64,000 nucleotides of DNA from Streptomyces sp. NBC_00513 (lineage in GTDB: Bacteria > Actinomycetota > Actinomycetes > Streptomycetales > Streptomycetaceae), in NCBI RefSeq assembly GCF_041431415.1, contig NZ_CP107845.1, positions 744,001 through 808,000 of the forward strand, in the 5' to 3' direction. The notes under the pieces are model-generated. The model worked only from the letters and a program-made list of their open reading frames with translations. It was not told where the DNA came from and ran no database searches. Shown piece after piece: positions 1 through 8,135 of this stretch (position 1 is the stretch's first letter; every line of letters starts with the position of its first letter). The translations under genes were made by a program, and so were the position numbers.

Positions 1-639
1 ACCGTCCGGCCCGACACCGCCGCCCAGGCGGCACCCACCGTTACGACCGACCGGTCGCAGATCCCCGGGAACGCCGCGGAGACCGCTCCCCGGGACCGCA
101 AGGTGCTCGCCCGGGTCGTACCGCGGAGCAGGGGAGCCCGCTGGGCCGTGCTCGGCGCGGCCGTGGTGCTGGTCGGCGGCGCGGCGGCCGTCACGGGCGT
201 CGCCGTGTCCGAACACCACCGGGACCACCGCCCCGTGGGCATCCTCGGGCCGTGGGCCCACGACGGGGACGGCGACGAGCACGCCTTCGCGGGCCCCGGA
301 GAGCGGCGGGCCGGCGACCGGCAGACGGGCAGGGAACGCGGTGTCCCGCCCCTGCCCGGCGGGAACGAGGACTCCGGCGGGCGGGTGACCGCCCCGAGGG
401 CGGCGCCGGCGCCGCTGCCCTCGTTGGCCGCGAAGGACGCGGTCGAGAAGGCGGCCGGCGCGGTGAGCGGCGGCTCGGTGGAGAGCCTGCGCGTCGTCGG
501 CCAGCAGGGCGGCGGCAGCGCGTGGCTGGCCGTCGTCGTCGGCCCCGACGGCGTCCGGCACGCCGTCACCCTGTCCGGCGCGGACGGCACGATCACCGGC
601 AACACCGTCACGGGCGACACGGTCACCCCCGGCCGCTGA
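1..639 (+). CDS. partial membrane-anchored protein, C-terminal part (PepSY-like tail)
   Basis: The reading frame is open from the first base of the window, so the gene very probably begins upstream. The visible part has a hydrophilic segment, one strong hydrophobic helix (about bases 145-210), a charged Gly/Pro/Arg-rich linker and a C-terminal region of about 70 residues. That tail (AAKDAVEKAAGAV, then VVGPDGVRHAVTLS) resembles a PepSY-type peptidase-propeptide fold, in which a helix is followed by strands. A GTG at 103 could serve as an internal start, but the codons before it look coding too. An anti-sigma-like or sensor-associated membrane protein is possible. I do not recognise the family with certainty. 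Confidence 0.6.
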   Translation, partial: TVRPDTAAQAAPTVTTDRSQIPGNAAETAPRDRKVLARVVPRSRGARWAVLGAAVVLVGGAAAVTGVAVSEHHRDHRPVGILGPWAHDGDGDEHAFAGPGERRAGDRQTGRERGVPPLPGGNEDSGGRVTAPRAAPAPLPSLAAKDAVEKAAGAVSGGSVESLRVVGQQGGGSAWLAVVVGPDGVRHAVTLSGADGTITGNTVTGDTVTPGR

Positions 640-839
640 CCTCCCCTCGCCGGCGGACAGCGAGCCCTCGGACCCCTTCCGTCGACACCGGGGCCCGACC
701 CGTACGACCCGGGGCACGCCCCGTACGTACCCGGGCCCGACCACTACGTGCGCCGACGAGGTCCGCATGTTGCCGGATTCCGGCATGGACGCTTCATCGG
801 TTCCCCTTCTATCGTGAGTTCCGTTCCGGAAGGGGACCG

Positions 840-1166
840 ATGAACGGAAATCCCGCCTATCACGTGATCGCTCTCGGCATCGCGACCCTGGTGTGCCTGC
901 CGGTGGCACTGGCCGTCCTGCGCGGACGCCGGATGCCGTGGTTGCGCCGCCGCACCGTGGCCCCGCGGCCGTACGCGTGGGGTGTCCTGTGCTTCTACGC
1001 GGTGGCGCCCGTGAACGCGGTGCCACGGATCCTCGACGCCCCACAGGACCTCGTCCTGGCCTGCACGGCGGCGGGTGTCGTCTGTGTCATGGCGGGGGCC
1101 GCGTTCATGTTGCGCGCCGAGCGCATCGGCCTTCGCTCGCCGGGCTGCCCCGCCGCGCACGAGTGA
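840..1166 (+). CDS. small two-helix membrane protein
   Basis: A 108-residue protein starts at an ATG preceded by GGAAGGGG at good spacing. It has an N-terminal hydrophobic helix (VIALGIATLVCLPVALAVL), a basic loop rich in Arg, and two further hydrophobic stretches around residues 50-95. The family is not recognised. The upstream gene ends about 200 bases earlier and the next gene is on the other strand, so it is probably transcribed alone. Confidence 0.6.
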   Translation: MNGNPAYHVIALGIATLVCLPVALAVLRGRRMPWLRRRTVAPRPYAWGVLCFYAVAPVNAVPRILDAPQDLVLACTAAGVVCVMAGAAFMLRAERIGLRSPGCPAAHE

Positions 1167-1175
1167 GCGGCCGGC

Positions 1176-1202
1176 GTGCACACCGTGCACGCCGTGCACG
1201 CC
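1176..1202 (+). repeat. 9-bp tandem repeat, three units
   Basis: Three adjacent copies of GTGCACRCC lie just after the stop of the small membrane protein and before the convergent AIG2-SGNH gene. Each unit contains the palindrome GTGCAC. It may be a simple slippage repeat or part of a weak termination structure. Confidence 0.6.
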
Positions 1203-1254
1203 GTGACCCGGCGGCGCCGCGGCGGGTTCCGGTGAACTCGCCGCGCGTGTCGGG

Positions 1255-2193
1255 TCAGTGACCGAGCGCTTCGAGGTGACGGTGGAGCGCCGCATGGCCC
1301 TCGGGCGTGGGGTGGAGCCCGTCGGCGAGGAGTTCGGGGCTGTCCCGCAGCGGCTCCCACATGTCGAGGAAGTCGACGTGGTTGTCCTCGGCCCAGGCCC
1401 GCAGGGAATCGCGCAGGCCCAGGGCTCGTTCTCGGGTGAAGCACAGACCCTCGTGGTCGCGGGTGCGTTCCTCGTCGATCCACGCCGGTCCCGCGACGAC
1501 GAGACGCGCGTTGCGATCGAGGGCGGCGGCGGCCAGTGCGCCGAGGCCATCCGTGAGGTGTGGTGCGGCGTCGTGTCCGGTCCGTGAGGGGGCGAGCGGC
1601 CGGGCCGAGTCGTTGATCCCGGCGGCGACGAGGAGGGTGTCGGGCAGGCGTGCGTCCAGGAGCCCGGGGGTCTGCTCGGCGACGTCGGTCAGGGTGCTGC
1701 CGGGAACGGCCAGGTTGAAGACCCGGTGGTCGGTCTCGTTCCGTGCGATGTGGGTGGCCGCCAGGCGGGCCGCCCACCCTCCCCGAGGGTCACAACGACC
1801 GTAGGCGACGCTGTCGCCCACGATCACGATGCGGGCCGCGGCACGCAACGGCTTCGCGTCCAGGTAGGCCCAGACGGTCTCCCCGGAGGAGAGCCGGACG
1901 CGTCGGCGGGTGTAGTCGTCGACCTCGTAGGCGTCGGCCGCGGCCAGTTCCCGATCGGTGAGGCGCAGCACGGCGCCCTCGACCGAGGCGCCGAACCTGC
2001 GCTCCAGGGTGAGGTGTACGTCCAGGCCGCTCGCGGCGATCACGGCCTGGTCGGTGATCGGCAGGGGTCGGGTCGTGTGCCCGGCCAGGGACGCCGGGGC
2101 GGTGGGCACGGCTCGGCCGAAGAGAGCGGTCTGGACCCGCTCGTCCATCAGCGTGCCGAAGGAGAACAGGGTGTGGGCGCGTGTGCCGGTCAC
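1255..2193 (-). CDS. fusion of AIG2/gamma-glutamylcyclotransferase-like domain and SGNH hydrolase
   Basis: The 312-residue protein has two recognisable halves. Residues 8-115 look like an AIG2/GGCT fold: FSFGTLMDERVQ matches the conserved strand-loop FxYGTLM, and AADAYEVDDYTRR matches the usual D-x-YE-x-x-YxR region. Residues 121-312 form an SGNH/GDSL hydrolase with GDS at 126-128 (nucleophile Ser128), a GIND block, and a terminal DGLHPTPEGH that supplies the catalytic Asp/His. The first domain trims gamma-glutamyl or related amide compounds; the second cleaves esters. A fusion suggests one substrate that needs both activities, but that is inference. The start is GTG with a weak Shine-Dalgarno. 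There is no signal peptide, so it should be cytosolic. Confidence 0.85.
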   Translation of the reverse strand: MTGTRAHTLFSFGTLMDERVQTALFGRAVPTAPASLAGHTTRPLPITDQAVIAASGLDVHLTLERRFGASVEGAVLRLTDRELAAADAYEVDDYTRRRVRLSSGETVWAYLDAKPLRAAARIVIVGDSVAYGRCDPRGGWAARLAATHIARNETDHRVFNLAVPGSTLTDVAEQTPGLLDARLPDTLLVAAGINDSARPLAPSRTGHDAAPHLTDGLGALAAAALDRNARLVVAGPAWIDEERTRDHEGLCFTRERALGLRDSLRAWAEDNHVDFLDMWEPLRDSPELLADGLHPTPEGHAALHRHLEALGH

Positions 2194-2322
2194 TGTGAGA
2201 TGGGTGCCTTCTCGTCAGGGATGGGGGCAACTCACCCTAATGGCCGCCCCGGAACGCGACGGACGGGCGGGCGCCACTCATCGCCCGGAGGCCGATGAGG
2301 CGTACGACGGACCACGACCTTC

Positions 2323-2378
2323 GGCCAACGGCCAACGGCGAACCGGCAATCGCCAACCGCCAACGGCCAACGGCCAAC
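2323..2378 (+). repeat. 7-bp tandem repeat, eight units
   Basis: Eight consecutive heptamers follow the pattern GGCCAAC: four perfect copies at the outside, with variants GGCGAAC, CGGCAAT and CGCCAAC in the middle. They lie between the start of the AIG2-SGNH gene and the stop of the M20 peptidase gene, so within non-coding DNA. The symmetric placement of degenerate units in the centre suggests an old expansion by slippage. Confidence 0.75.
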
Positions 2379-2403
2379 CGCGCGATACGGCCATCGGCGC
2401 GGA

Positions 2404-3540
2404 TCACGTGGCGTCGGCTGCCGAATCCCGGCCGTTGTCCAGTGGGTCGCGAATCGCGTGCACCAGTCCGGCCACGAGGTTCGCGCGTTCGGCCATGGCG
2501 CCGATCACCAGGTACTCGTGGTCCGCGTGGGCGCCACCGCCGACCGCTCCGAGGCCGTCGAGCGTGGGCACCCCCAGCGCGGCGGTGAAGTTGCCGTCGC
2601 TTCCTCCGCCGACCGACCTGCCTTCGATACCGGGAAGCAACCGCTGGGCCACCGCGAAGAGTTCGGCTGACGCCGACACGGGCATCGGGGGTCGGCCGAC
2701 CGCTCCCTCGACCCTGATCTCCGCCTCGTCCAGGTGCGGGGCGAGCGCCGCGAACGCGGACTCGACGCGCTCCTTCTCGGCGGTCGACTCGACCCGGACG
2801 TCGACGATGACGGTGGCCTCGGCGGGGACCACGTTGTCCAGGGTGCCCGCCGCCGCGACCGTCGGGGTGACCGTGGTTCCGATGTCGGGCCGACCCAACT
2901 CCGCGATGCGCAACACCTGGTGTGAGGCTTCGATGAGGGCGTTCACCCCGGCCGCGGGTTCGAGGCCCGCGTGGGAGGCCCGGCCCGTGATGGAGACCCG
3001 GAAGGTTCCGCAGCCCTTGCGGCCGGTCTTCAGCCCTCCGCCGTCGGCCGCGCCCTCGAAGACGAGGACGGCGCCGCACGCGAGGGCCCGTTCCTCGATG
3101 AGCGTTCGCGAGGAGCCGGAGCCGACCTCCTCGTCGGCGGTCACGAGGATCTCGATGCCCGACCGGTCGTCGAGCGTCGCGAGGCCGTGAACGGCCTGCA
3201 CCAGTCCACCCAGCATGTCGAAGACCCCGGGGCCGGTCGCGTGCCCGTCCTCGACCGTGAACGGGCGGCGGTCGAGCGTGCCGAGGGGAAACACGGTGTC
3301 GTGGTGGCCGAGGATCAGCACGCGGGGTTCGCCGCCGCCCGACCAGTGGACGTGCGGTCCGGCCTCGCTCTCCACGAGGACGGCCCGCCCGCCGAGACGG
3401 CTCTCGACGAGTGCGGCGACGGCGCGGGCCGATGCCGTCAGGGCGTCGACGTCGCGTGACGGGGACTCGACCTCGACGAGCTTCCTGAGGTCCTCGATCA
3501 TCGCGTCGACACTCACGCCCGCGCTCTGGTGCATCGTCAT
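2404..3540 (-). CDS. M20 family metallopeptidase (carboxypeptidase G2/ArgE type)
   Basis: Zinc-dependent exopeptidase or deacylase of the M20 family, 378 residues. Visible motifs in order: LGHHDTVFP (first zinc ligand plus Asp), GPGVFDMLGG (bridging Asp), TADEEVGS (catalytic Glu pair), VFEGA, the dimerisation-domain SHAGLEPAAGVNA, and the last zinc ligand in GGGAHADHEYL. All metal residues are present, so it should be active. It likely removes a C-terminal Glu or an acyl group from small substrates in the cytosol. An ATG pair lies at 3540 and 3534; a GTG at 3579 would add 13 residues. Start choice is uncertain because no strong ribosome binding site is visible. It follows the RidA gene on the same strand with a 105-base gap, so the two may be co-transcribed. 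Confidence 0.9.
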   Translation of the reverse strand: MTMHQSAGVSVDAMIEDLRKLVEVESPSRDVDALTASARAVAALVESRLGGRAVLVESEAGPHVHWSGGGEPRVLILGHHDTVFPLGTLDRRPFTVEDGHATGPGVFDMLGGLVQAVHGLATLDDRSGIEILVTADEEVGSGSSRTLIEERALACGAVLVFEGAADGGGLKTGRKGCGTFRVSITGRASHAGLEPAAGVNALIEASHQVLRIAELGRPDIGTTVTPTVAAAGTLDNVVPAEATVIVDVRVESTAEKERVESAFAALAPHLDEAEIRVEGAVGRPPMPVSASAELFAVAQRLLPGIEGRSVGGGSDGNFTAALGVPTLDGLGAVGGGAHADHEYLVIGAMAERANLVAGLVHAIRDPLDNGRDSAADAT

Positions 3541-3645
3541 GTGGGCAAGATTAGCCGGCCCGCCGAGACGGGCACCCACGCCCCCGCGACCGACCCGGAT
3601 GCCCGCGTCGCCCGCCCGGTCGACGTCCGCTCGGCCGACGCCACC

Positions 3646-4053
3646 TCAGTCGAGGACGGCGATGGCCTCCACCTCGACGAGGTGGTCGGGTACGTCCAGC
3701 GCCGCGACCCCCACGAGCGTGCCCGGTGCCGCCGGGGTGACGCCCAGTTTCGCCGCCGCCCGGGCCACGCCCTCCAGGAACGCGGGCATCTTGTCGGGCG
3801 TCCAGTCGACGACGTGGACGTTCAGCTTCGCCACGTCGTCGAAGGTGCCGCCGACCTCGGCCAGGGCGATGGCGACGTTGAGGTAGCACTGCTCGACCTG
3901 GGCGGCGAGGTCCCCTTCTCCGATCGTGACGCCGTCGACGTCCCAGGAGACCTGCCCGGCGATGAAGACCAGCCTCGAACCCGTCGCGATCGAGACCTGC
4001 CGGTAGGCGTCGATCCTCGGAAGTCCATCGGGGTTCACCAGGGTGATGGCCAT
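3646..4053 (-). CDS. RidA/YjgF family protein
   Basis: A 135-residue RidA-like protein. Family members hydrolyse reactive enamine/imine intermediates or act on related small molecules, and form cytosolic trimers. Supporting sequence: a central SRLVFIAGQVSWD, the helix GDLAAQVEQCYLNVAIALAEVG, KLNVHVVDW, and a final PDHLVEVEAIAVLD. The family's usual R-x-C-V-E ending is changed to HLVEVEAIAV, so it may belong to a RidA subgroup other than the archetype. The ATG at 4053 has AGGAGG eight bases upstream and is better placed than the ATG ten codons earlier. It is divergent from the HxlR regulator and upstream of the M20 peptidase. Confidence 0.88.
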   Translation of the reverse strand: MAITLVNPDGLPRIDAYRQVSIATGSRLVFIAGQVSWDVDGVTIGEGDLAAQVEQCYLNVAIALAEVGGTFDDVAKLNVHVVDWTPDKMPAFLEGVARAAAKLGVTPAAPGTLVGVAALDVPDHLVEVEAIAVLD

Positions 4054-4179
4054 GTCGCCCGCCTCCTCTGTCGCACGGGTCACGGACCCCGCACGTGCGC
4101 TCTCTTGTGGTTACTCGGGAACCTTAGGAGAGTGTGCGCTGACATGGAAGAACGCACTTCTCAGTGACTGAGGAACCTC
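4054..4179. promoter_or_regulatory. divergent promoter region, ridA-like / hxlR-like genes
   Basis: This region separates two divergent starts. GGAACCTYA occurs twice in the same orientation (about 4118-4126 and 4172-4180, the second touching the HxlR start codon). GGTT and AACC arms also flank 4109-4123. Such sites are where an HxlR regulator would be expected to bind, controlling itself and the RidA/M20 genes. This is a visual call only. Confidence 0.35.
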
Positions 4180-4560
4180 ATGGTGACCCAGCAGTTCAGC
4201 GGCTCGCCCGACGAGGCGGACCTGACGCGCGCCGACTCTCTCGCGCGCGAGATCTTCTCGGACATCGCCAACAAGTGGGCCTTGTTGATCATCGACGTGT
4301 TGGCGGAACGGACCCTGCGCTTCAGTGAGCTGCGGGGCGAGATCCAGGGAATCAGCCACAAGATGCTCACCCAGAACCTGCGCATGATGGAGCGCTACGG
4401 CCTCGTCGACCGGTGCGTGCACCCCACCGTGCCGCCCCGGGTCGAGTACACCCTCACCGAGCCGGGCCGCGCCCTGCGGCAGACGGTCCACGGCATGTGC
4501 GACTGGACCCACCAGTACCTCGGTCACATCGAGGCGTCCAGAGACCGCTTCGACGCCTGA
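4180..4560 (+). CDS. HxlR family winged-helix regulator
   Basis: A 126-residue HxlR-type transcription factor. The core reads DIANKWALLIIDVLAE, then RFSELRGEIQGISHKMLTQN (recognition helix), LRMMERYGLVDR, and the wing with VPPRVEYTLTEPGRAL. This is nearly the complete family signature. Members bind palindromic or repeated sites next to their own gene and respond to reactive or small aldehyde-type signals in several known cases. It faces the RidA/M20 genes across 126 bases, so it probably controls them. The ATG follows GAGGAA; a GTG one codon later is an alternative. Confidence 0.92.
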   Translation: MVTQQFSGSPDEADLTRADSLAREIFSDIANKWALLIIDVLAERTLRFSELRGEIQGISHKMLTQNLRMMERYGLVDRCVHPTVPPRVEYTLTEPGRALRQTVHGMCDWTHQYLGHIEASRDRFDA

Positions 4561-4581
4561 CGGTCGTGGCCGCCCCGTCGT

Positions 4582-4603
4582 GCCCCCCTCTCACGAGGGG
4601 GGC
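4582..4603. terminator. bidirectional terminator-like hairpin
   Basis: A 9-bp perfect stem (GCCCCCCTC / GAGGGGGGC) with a four-base TCAC loop sits between the convergent HxlR and membrane-protein genes. Confidence 0.75.
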
Positions 4604-4607
4604 GGCC

Positions 4608-5204
4608 TCATGAGAGGGCGGCGAAGGCCGCGACGGAGCAGACCAGGCTGCTTCCGATCAAGACGATCAGCGCGATCGTGGCCAGGACGCCGCCCGGCGC
4701 GTCCGGGCGCGGGCCGAGGCGGATCGGTACCCGGTCGCCCGGATCGCGGGTCACCTCCACGGACTCGCCCACGTCCGGCGCCCCGGCCCCCATCAGTTGC
4801 AGGCGCCGCACCCCGCCGTCGTCCGGGAGCCGTACATCGATGGACGTGACCGCGTCGTCGACGCCGCCGAACGGGTCGGACGTACGGATCCACCCGGTCA
4901 CCACGGCCCGCGTGGTCACGCCCCGGTCGTGCATCGTCTGTTCCTCGCGCATGTCGGTCCGGATCCAGGTCAGGGCGAGCCACGCCACGTTCATGACCAG
5001 CAGGGCCGCCACCGCGATCATGGCGCCGCGCCTGGCCAACCAGGCCACACCCGCCCACTGGGCGACCATCGCGCAGGCGAGGATCAGGACCGCGGACCAG
5101 CCGCCGCTTCCCGCCCACACGGCCCACGCGGACCCGTAGGCCGCCGCGGCCGCGACCGCCGCCGAAAGGACCCGACCGCCCACCCACAGCGCTTTCCCCA
5201 CCAT
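4608..5204 (-). CDS. membrane protein, DUF3592-like
   Basis: About 198 residues with three hydrophobic helices in the N-terminal half (AAVAAAAAYGSAWAVW, AVLILACAMVAQWAGVAWL, AMIAVAALLVMNVAWLALTW). An extracytoplasmic strand-rich segment follows (TTRAVVTGWIRT, AVTSIDVRLPDD, ESVEVTRDPGDRVPI), and then a last helix (LATIALIVLIGSSLVCSVAAF). The layout matches DUF3592 proteins, which have an oligonucleotide/oligosaccharide-binding-like domain between membrane helices. A GTG at 5222 would add six residues. Function is unknown. Confidence 0.7.
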   Translation of the reverse strand: MVGKALWVGGRVLSAAVAAAAAYGSAWAVWAGSGGWSAVLILACAMVAQWAGVAWLARRGAMIAVAALLVMNVAWLALTWIRTDMREEQTMHDRGVTTRAVVTGWIRTSDPFGGVDDAVTSIDVRLPDDGGVRRLQLMGAGAPDVGESVEVTRDPGDRVPIRLGPRPDAPGGVLATIALIVLIGSSLVCSVAAFAALS

Positions 5205-5413
5205 CCGTGCCCCCCGCCCCACCCGACGGCCCCCGCGCGTCGCAGCCTTGACCTACCCGGCCCTCGCGGCACGTACCCCTGCCCGCCGGCCCGTGCCGCC
5301 ACCGGCGCCGACACGGCCCGTGGCCGGCCGCCCCCGGAAGTGGCAGTGCACCACTCGCGGCGGTTGACTGGCTTGGAGGGCAGCCGCACGCCTTCCGCCC
5401 CCTGGAGGTCCCC

Positions 5414-6844
5414 ATGACCACCCACGCCACGGCCTTCGACCCCACCCGTACGGCCCACCTCAACGGACGGTTCGCCCCCGTCACCGAGGAGGTGGACGTC
5501 GTCGACCTCGACGTCGTCGGGGAGCTGCCCGAGGATCTCGACGGCCTCTACCTGCGCAACGGCCCCAACCCCCGCTTCACCCCGATCGGGTCCTACCTGT
5601 ACCCCATCGACGGCGACGGGATGCTGCACGGCGTGTGGCTCTCGGGGGGTCGCGCCCGCTACGGCAACCGCTTCGTACGCACCCCCGCGATCCTCGCGGA
5701 GGAAAAGGTGGGCCACGCCCTGTGGGGCGGGCTGGAATCCATGATCACGCCCGGTCCGGACGTCGTCGGCCCCGACCTCGCCCACACCTTCAAGAACCTC
5801 CCCGACATCAATGTCGTCCGGCACGCGGGGCGCCTCCTCGCCCTGGCCGAGTCCGACTGCCCCTTCCGCATGGGCCCCGACCTGCAGACGCTCGGCAAGG
5901 AGACGTTCGACGGGCGACTCCCGGCCGGCATCACCGCCCACCCCAAGATCGACCCGGCCACGGGGGAAATGGTCGTCTTCTGCTACGCGCTCGAACCTCC
6001 CTACCTGACCTGGTCCGTCATCAACCCGGACGGGACCGTGGGGCGCGGCCCGACCCCGATCGACGGGGTGGACGAGCCGCTGATGATCCACGACATGGCC
6101 CTCACCTCCCGCCATCTCGTCCTCATCCTGGCGCCCGCGTTCTTCGACATCGCGGGCGCCATGCGGGGCGGCTCGTTCCTGGCCTGGCGTCCCGAACAGG
6201 GCACCCGCATCGCACTCGTCCCGCGCGACGGGGGCCCGGTGCGCTGGGCGAGCGACGAGGCGTTCTGGGTCTGGCACACCGTGAACGCCTACGAGGATCC
6301 GACCGACGACGGCATCGTCCTCGACTACGTCCAGTGGCCCGCGATCTCCCTCGGCCAGGACCCCGCGCAGGGCGCCACCGCGCACCGCGGTCTGACCCGG
6401 GCCGTCATCGACCCCGTGGCGGGAACCGTACGACGCACACAGCTCGACGACGCCTCCGTCGAGTTCCCCCGCGTCGACGACCGCCTGCTCACCCGACCCC
6501 ACCGCACGATCGCCGTCGCGTCCGTCAGCGGACGCACCGACCGACTGCTTCCCGGGGAGTACGACGCCCTGCGGTGGTACACCGCCGACGGCACGGGCCT
6601 CGGCGCACGGAACTGGGACGCGGGAGACCTCTCGGTCGGCGAGCCCGTCTACGCGCCGACGCCCGGCAGCAGCGACGACGGACACGGTTACTGGCTGACC
6701 TTCGCCACCGACCGCACCGACGGCACCAGCCTGCTTCTCGTCATCCCCGCGCACGACCCCGCGCAGGGCCCCTGCGCGCGGATCCGCATCCCGGTCCGCG
6801 TGCCGCTGGGCCTCCACGGGGCCTGGTTGCCCACCGAGGAATAA
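5414..6844 (+). CDS. carotenoid oxygenase family protein
   Basis: A 476-residue carotenoid cleavage dioxygenase-type enzyme. The family uses a non-haem iron held by four histidines in a seven-bladed propeller to cleave a double bond of a carotenoid or stilbene. The four ligand histidines can be placed: [41 protein letters not shown], and [11 protein letters not shown] at the C-terminus. The N-terminus carries [14 protein letters not shown], the usual opening blade, and [17 protein letters not shown] lies upstream of the ATG. The stop overlaps the next start (TAATG), so the GIY-YIG gene is translationally coupled. No carotenoid synthesis genes lie in this window. Confidence 0.93.
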   Translation: MTTHATAFDPTRTAHLNGRFAPVTEEVDVVDLDVVGELPEDLDGLYLRNGPNPRFTPIGSYLYPIDGDGMLHGVWLSGGRARYGNRFVRTPAILAEEKVGHALWGGLESMITPGPDVVGPDLAHTFKNLPDINVVRHAGRLLALAESDCPFRMGPDLQTLGKETFDGRLPAGITAHPKIDPATGEMVVFCYALEPPYLTWSVINPDGTVGRGPTPIDGVDEPLMIHDMALTSRHLVLILAPAFFDIAGAMRGGSFLAWRPEQGTRIALVPRDGGPVRWASDEAFWVWHTVNAYEDPTDDGIVLDYVQWPAISLGQDPAQGATAHRGLTRAVIDPVAGTVRRTQLDDASVEFPRVDDRLLTRPHRTIAVASVSGRTDRLLPGEYDALRWYTADGTGLGARNWDAGDLSVGEPVYAPTPGSSDDGHGYWLTFATDRTDGTSLLLVIPAHDPAQGPCARIRIPVRVPLGLHGAWLPTEE

Positions 6845-7143
6845 TGATGCCTGGGCACGGCGCCACGATCCTGTACGTGGGCAAGGCCTCGGCGGGCAAG
6901 GACGGCCGGCGCGGGCTCCGCAAGAGGCTCGACGAGTACCGGCGCGACGGCGCGGGCTTCCCGGTGGGCCATTGGGGCGGCCGCCACATCTGGCAACTGC
7001 GCGACTCGGCCGACCTGCTCGTCGCGTGGCGGTCCACACCTGACGAGAGTCCGGGCATCGCCGAGGCCTCCCTGATCGCCGAGTTCATTGCGGTCCACGC
7101 GGCCCGCCCCTTCGCCAACCGCAACGAGGGGTCCGCCGCGTAG
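6844..7143 (+). CDS. GIY-YIG domain protein, N-terminally short
   Basis: A 99-residue protein begins almost directly at the second motif strand (ILYVGKA), followed by the [13 protein letters not shown] helix containing the catalytic-type Arg, [11 protein letters not shown], a Glu-bearing helix ([10 protein letters not shown]) and RPFANRN. This matches the GIY-YIG nuclease fold, but the first strand (GIY) expected about 10 residues before YVGK is missing. The ATG overlaps the stop of the carotenoid oxygenase gene. The gene may have lost its 5' end when the two were joined. Nuclease activity is therefore doubtful. Confidence 0.75.
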   Translation: MMPGHGATILYVGKASAGKDGRRGLRKRLDEYRRDGAGFPVGHWGGRHIWQLRDSADLLVAWRSTPDESPGIAEASLIAEFIAVHAARPFANRNEGSAA

Positions 7144-7150
7144 CGTTCCC

Positions 7151-7192
7151 GTCGGACCGGCCGTGTCGGACCGGCCGTGTCGGACCGGCCGT
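7151..7192 (+). repeat. 14-bp tandem repeat, three perfect units
   Basis: Three identical adjacent copies of GTCGGACCGGCCGT lie directly after the GIY-YIG stop codon. Each unit can pair with its neighbour (CGGACCGGCCG is nearly self-complementary), so the array may help to terminate transcription. Confidence 0.8.
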
Positions 7193-7398
7193 GGCCTTCG
7201 GAGGCCGGGGTCACTGCCCCGGCGTCTCGTCCGCGATTCCCCGACGCCCCACCAGAAACCCTGCGGTTCCGCCTCGGAGGCCTCGCCGGTCACCGACCGC
7301 CCCGCACCGCGCGCCGAGTTGCCAACCCACCCTGATTGTCGTCTAGGATGGTGATCACCTTGAAGGGGATCGGCCACGGACCGAACCTCCTCATGCGT

Positions 7399-7473
7399 GC
7401 GGATGTAGTTCAGTAGTAGAACGTCCCCCTTCCAGGGGGAAAACGCAGTGTGCGATCCCTGCCATCCGCTCCA
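7399..7473 (+). tRNA. tRNA-Gly (anticodon TCC), with aberrant D- and T-arms
   Basis: A cloverleaf folds well: acceptor GCGGATG/CATCCGC, D-stem GTTC/GAAC, anticodon stem TCCCC/GGGGA with loop CTTCCAG (anticodon TCC at 7431-7433), T discriminator and encoded CCA. Two parts are non-standard. The D-loop AGTAGTA lacks the conserved GG pair. The T-arm 7445-7462 is 18 bases instead of 17 and reads GCAG-TGTG-CGATC-CCTGC where GCAGG-TTCGATC-CCTGC would be usual, so the T54-T55 signature is absent. The tRNA could decode GGA, or serve a role outside translation. See findings. Confidence 0.85.
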
Positions 7474-7759
7474 CTTCACCCCCGCCACTCAGTGGCTCGC
7501 GCCCGGCCGGACGATGTTCTTGACGCAATGCGCGAATCTGATCATGGGACATCTCGCCAGGGGACATCGGTAGCACCGCATCCGTACCGGATCACACCCG
7601 CCCCACTCTCCCGTTCGGCCACACCAGGGCACCCCTCGCCCTCCGCGCCCCCGGCGCGCGCGGCAACGCAACGCGCCCCCGCCCCTGGCGGAAGGTGGCG
7701 ACCAGTGGCGGATTGACCAACGCGCGTGACCACCCGGACGCCTGACGGTTGAAACGCGT

Positions 7760-8005
7760 ATGAAGTCCGAACCGGCCGCGTTCTCGCGGGCACCCCTCGA
7801 CGGCGAACTCTGGCGCGACGCGTTGACCCACCAGGACACCTGTGCGTGCCGGCACCAAACCCAACCCGCGGTACCGACGCCTCCCTCCCCGGCCACGGGC
7901 CGGTCCCCCATCGACAACAGTGCGACGGGGCTGGTGCGTCACGGCATGCTCGCCCTCTCCACGCTCACGGTCATCGCCGCCATCGTCACCGTCACCACCA
8001 ACTGA
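7760..8005 (+). CDS. small protein with C-terminal membrane helix
   Basis: An 81-residue hypothetical protein. Third codon positions are almost all G or C, which supports coding. The first 55 residues are polar, with two Cys in CACRH and a Pro-rich stretch. The end is a single hydrophobic segment (HGMLALSTLTVIAAIVTVTTN) and would be tail-anchored or C-terminally membrane-bound. No clear ribosome binding site precedes the ATG. I do not recognise the family. Confidence 0.5.
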   Translation: MKSEPAAFSRAPLDGELWRDALTHQDTCACRHQTQPAVPTPPSPATGRSPIDNSATGLVRHGMLALSTLTVIAAIVTVTTN

Positions 8006-8075
8006 GGGGGCGGGCCGGGCCGGTGGCGATGGTCGAGGCCGGCCCGATCGGCGCCACGGGGACCGGCGCCAAAGC

Positions 8076-8135
8076 GGCCGGTGCCACGACGGCCGGTGCC
8101 ACGACAGCCGGTGATACGGCGGCCGGCGCTACAGG
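8076..8135 (+). repeat. degenerate 15-bp tandem repeat, four units
   Basis: Units of GGCCGGTGCCACGAC are repeated: two identical, then two diverged. They run into the last codons of the VOC gene. In one frame they would give Gly-Ala-Thr triplets, in another Ala-Pro-Val, but no start or ribosome binding site supports a separate gene. Confidence 0.6.

Noticed and set aside
5084..7039. A 651-codon minus-strand open frame
   Set aside because: It is antisense to the carotenoid oxygenase gene and has only biased composition.
7151..8135. Tandem repeats considered as a CRISPR array
   Set aside because: Units are 14-15 bp, directly adjacent with no spacers, and no cas genes are present.
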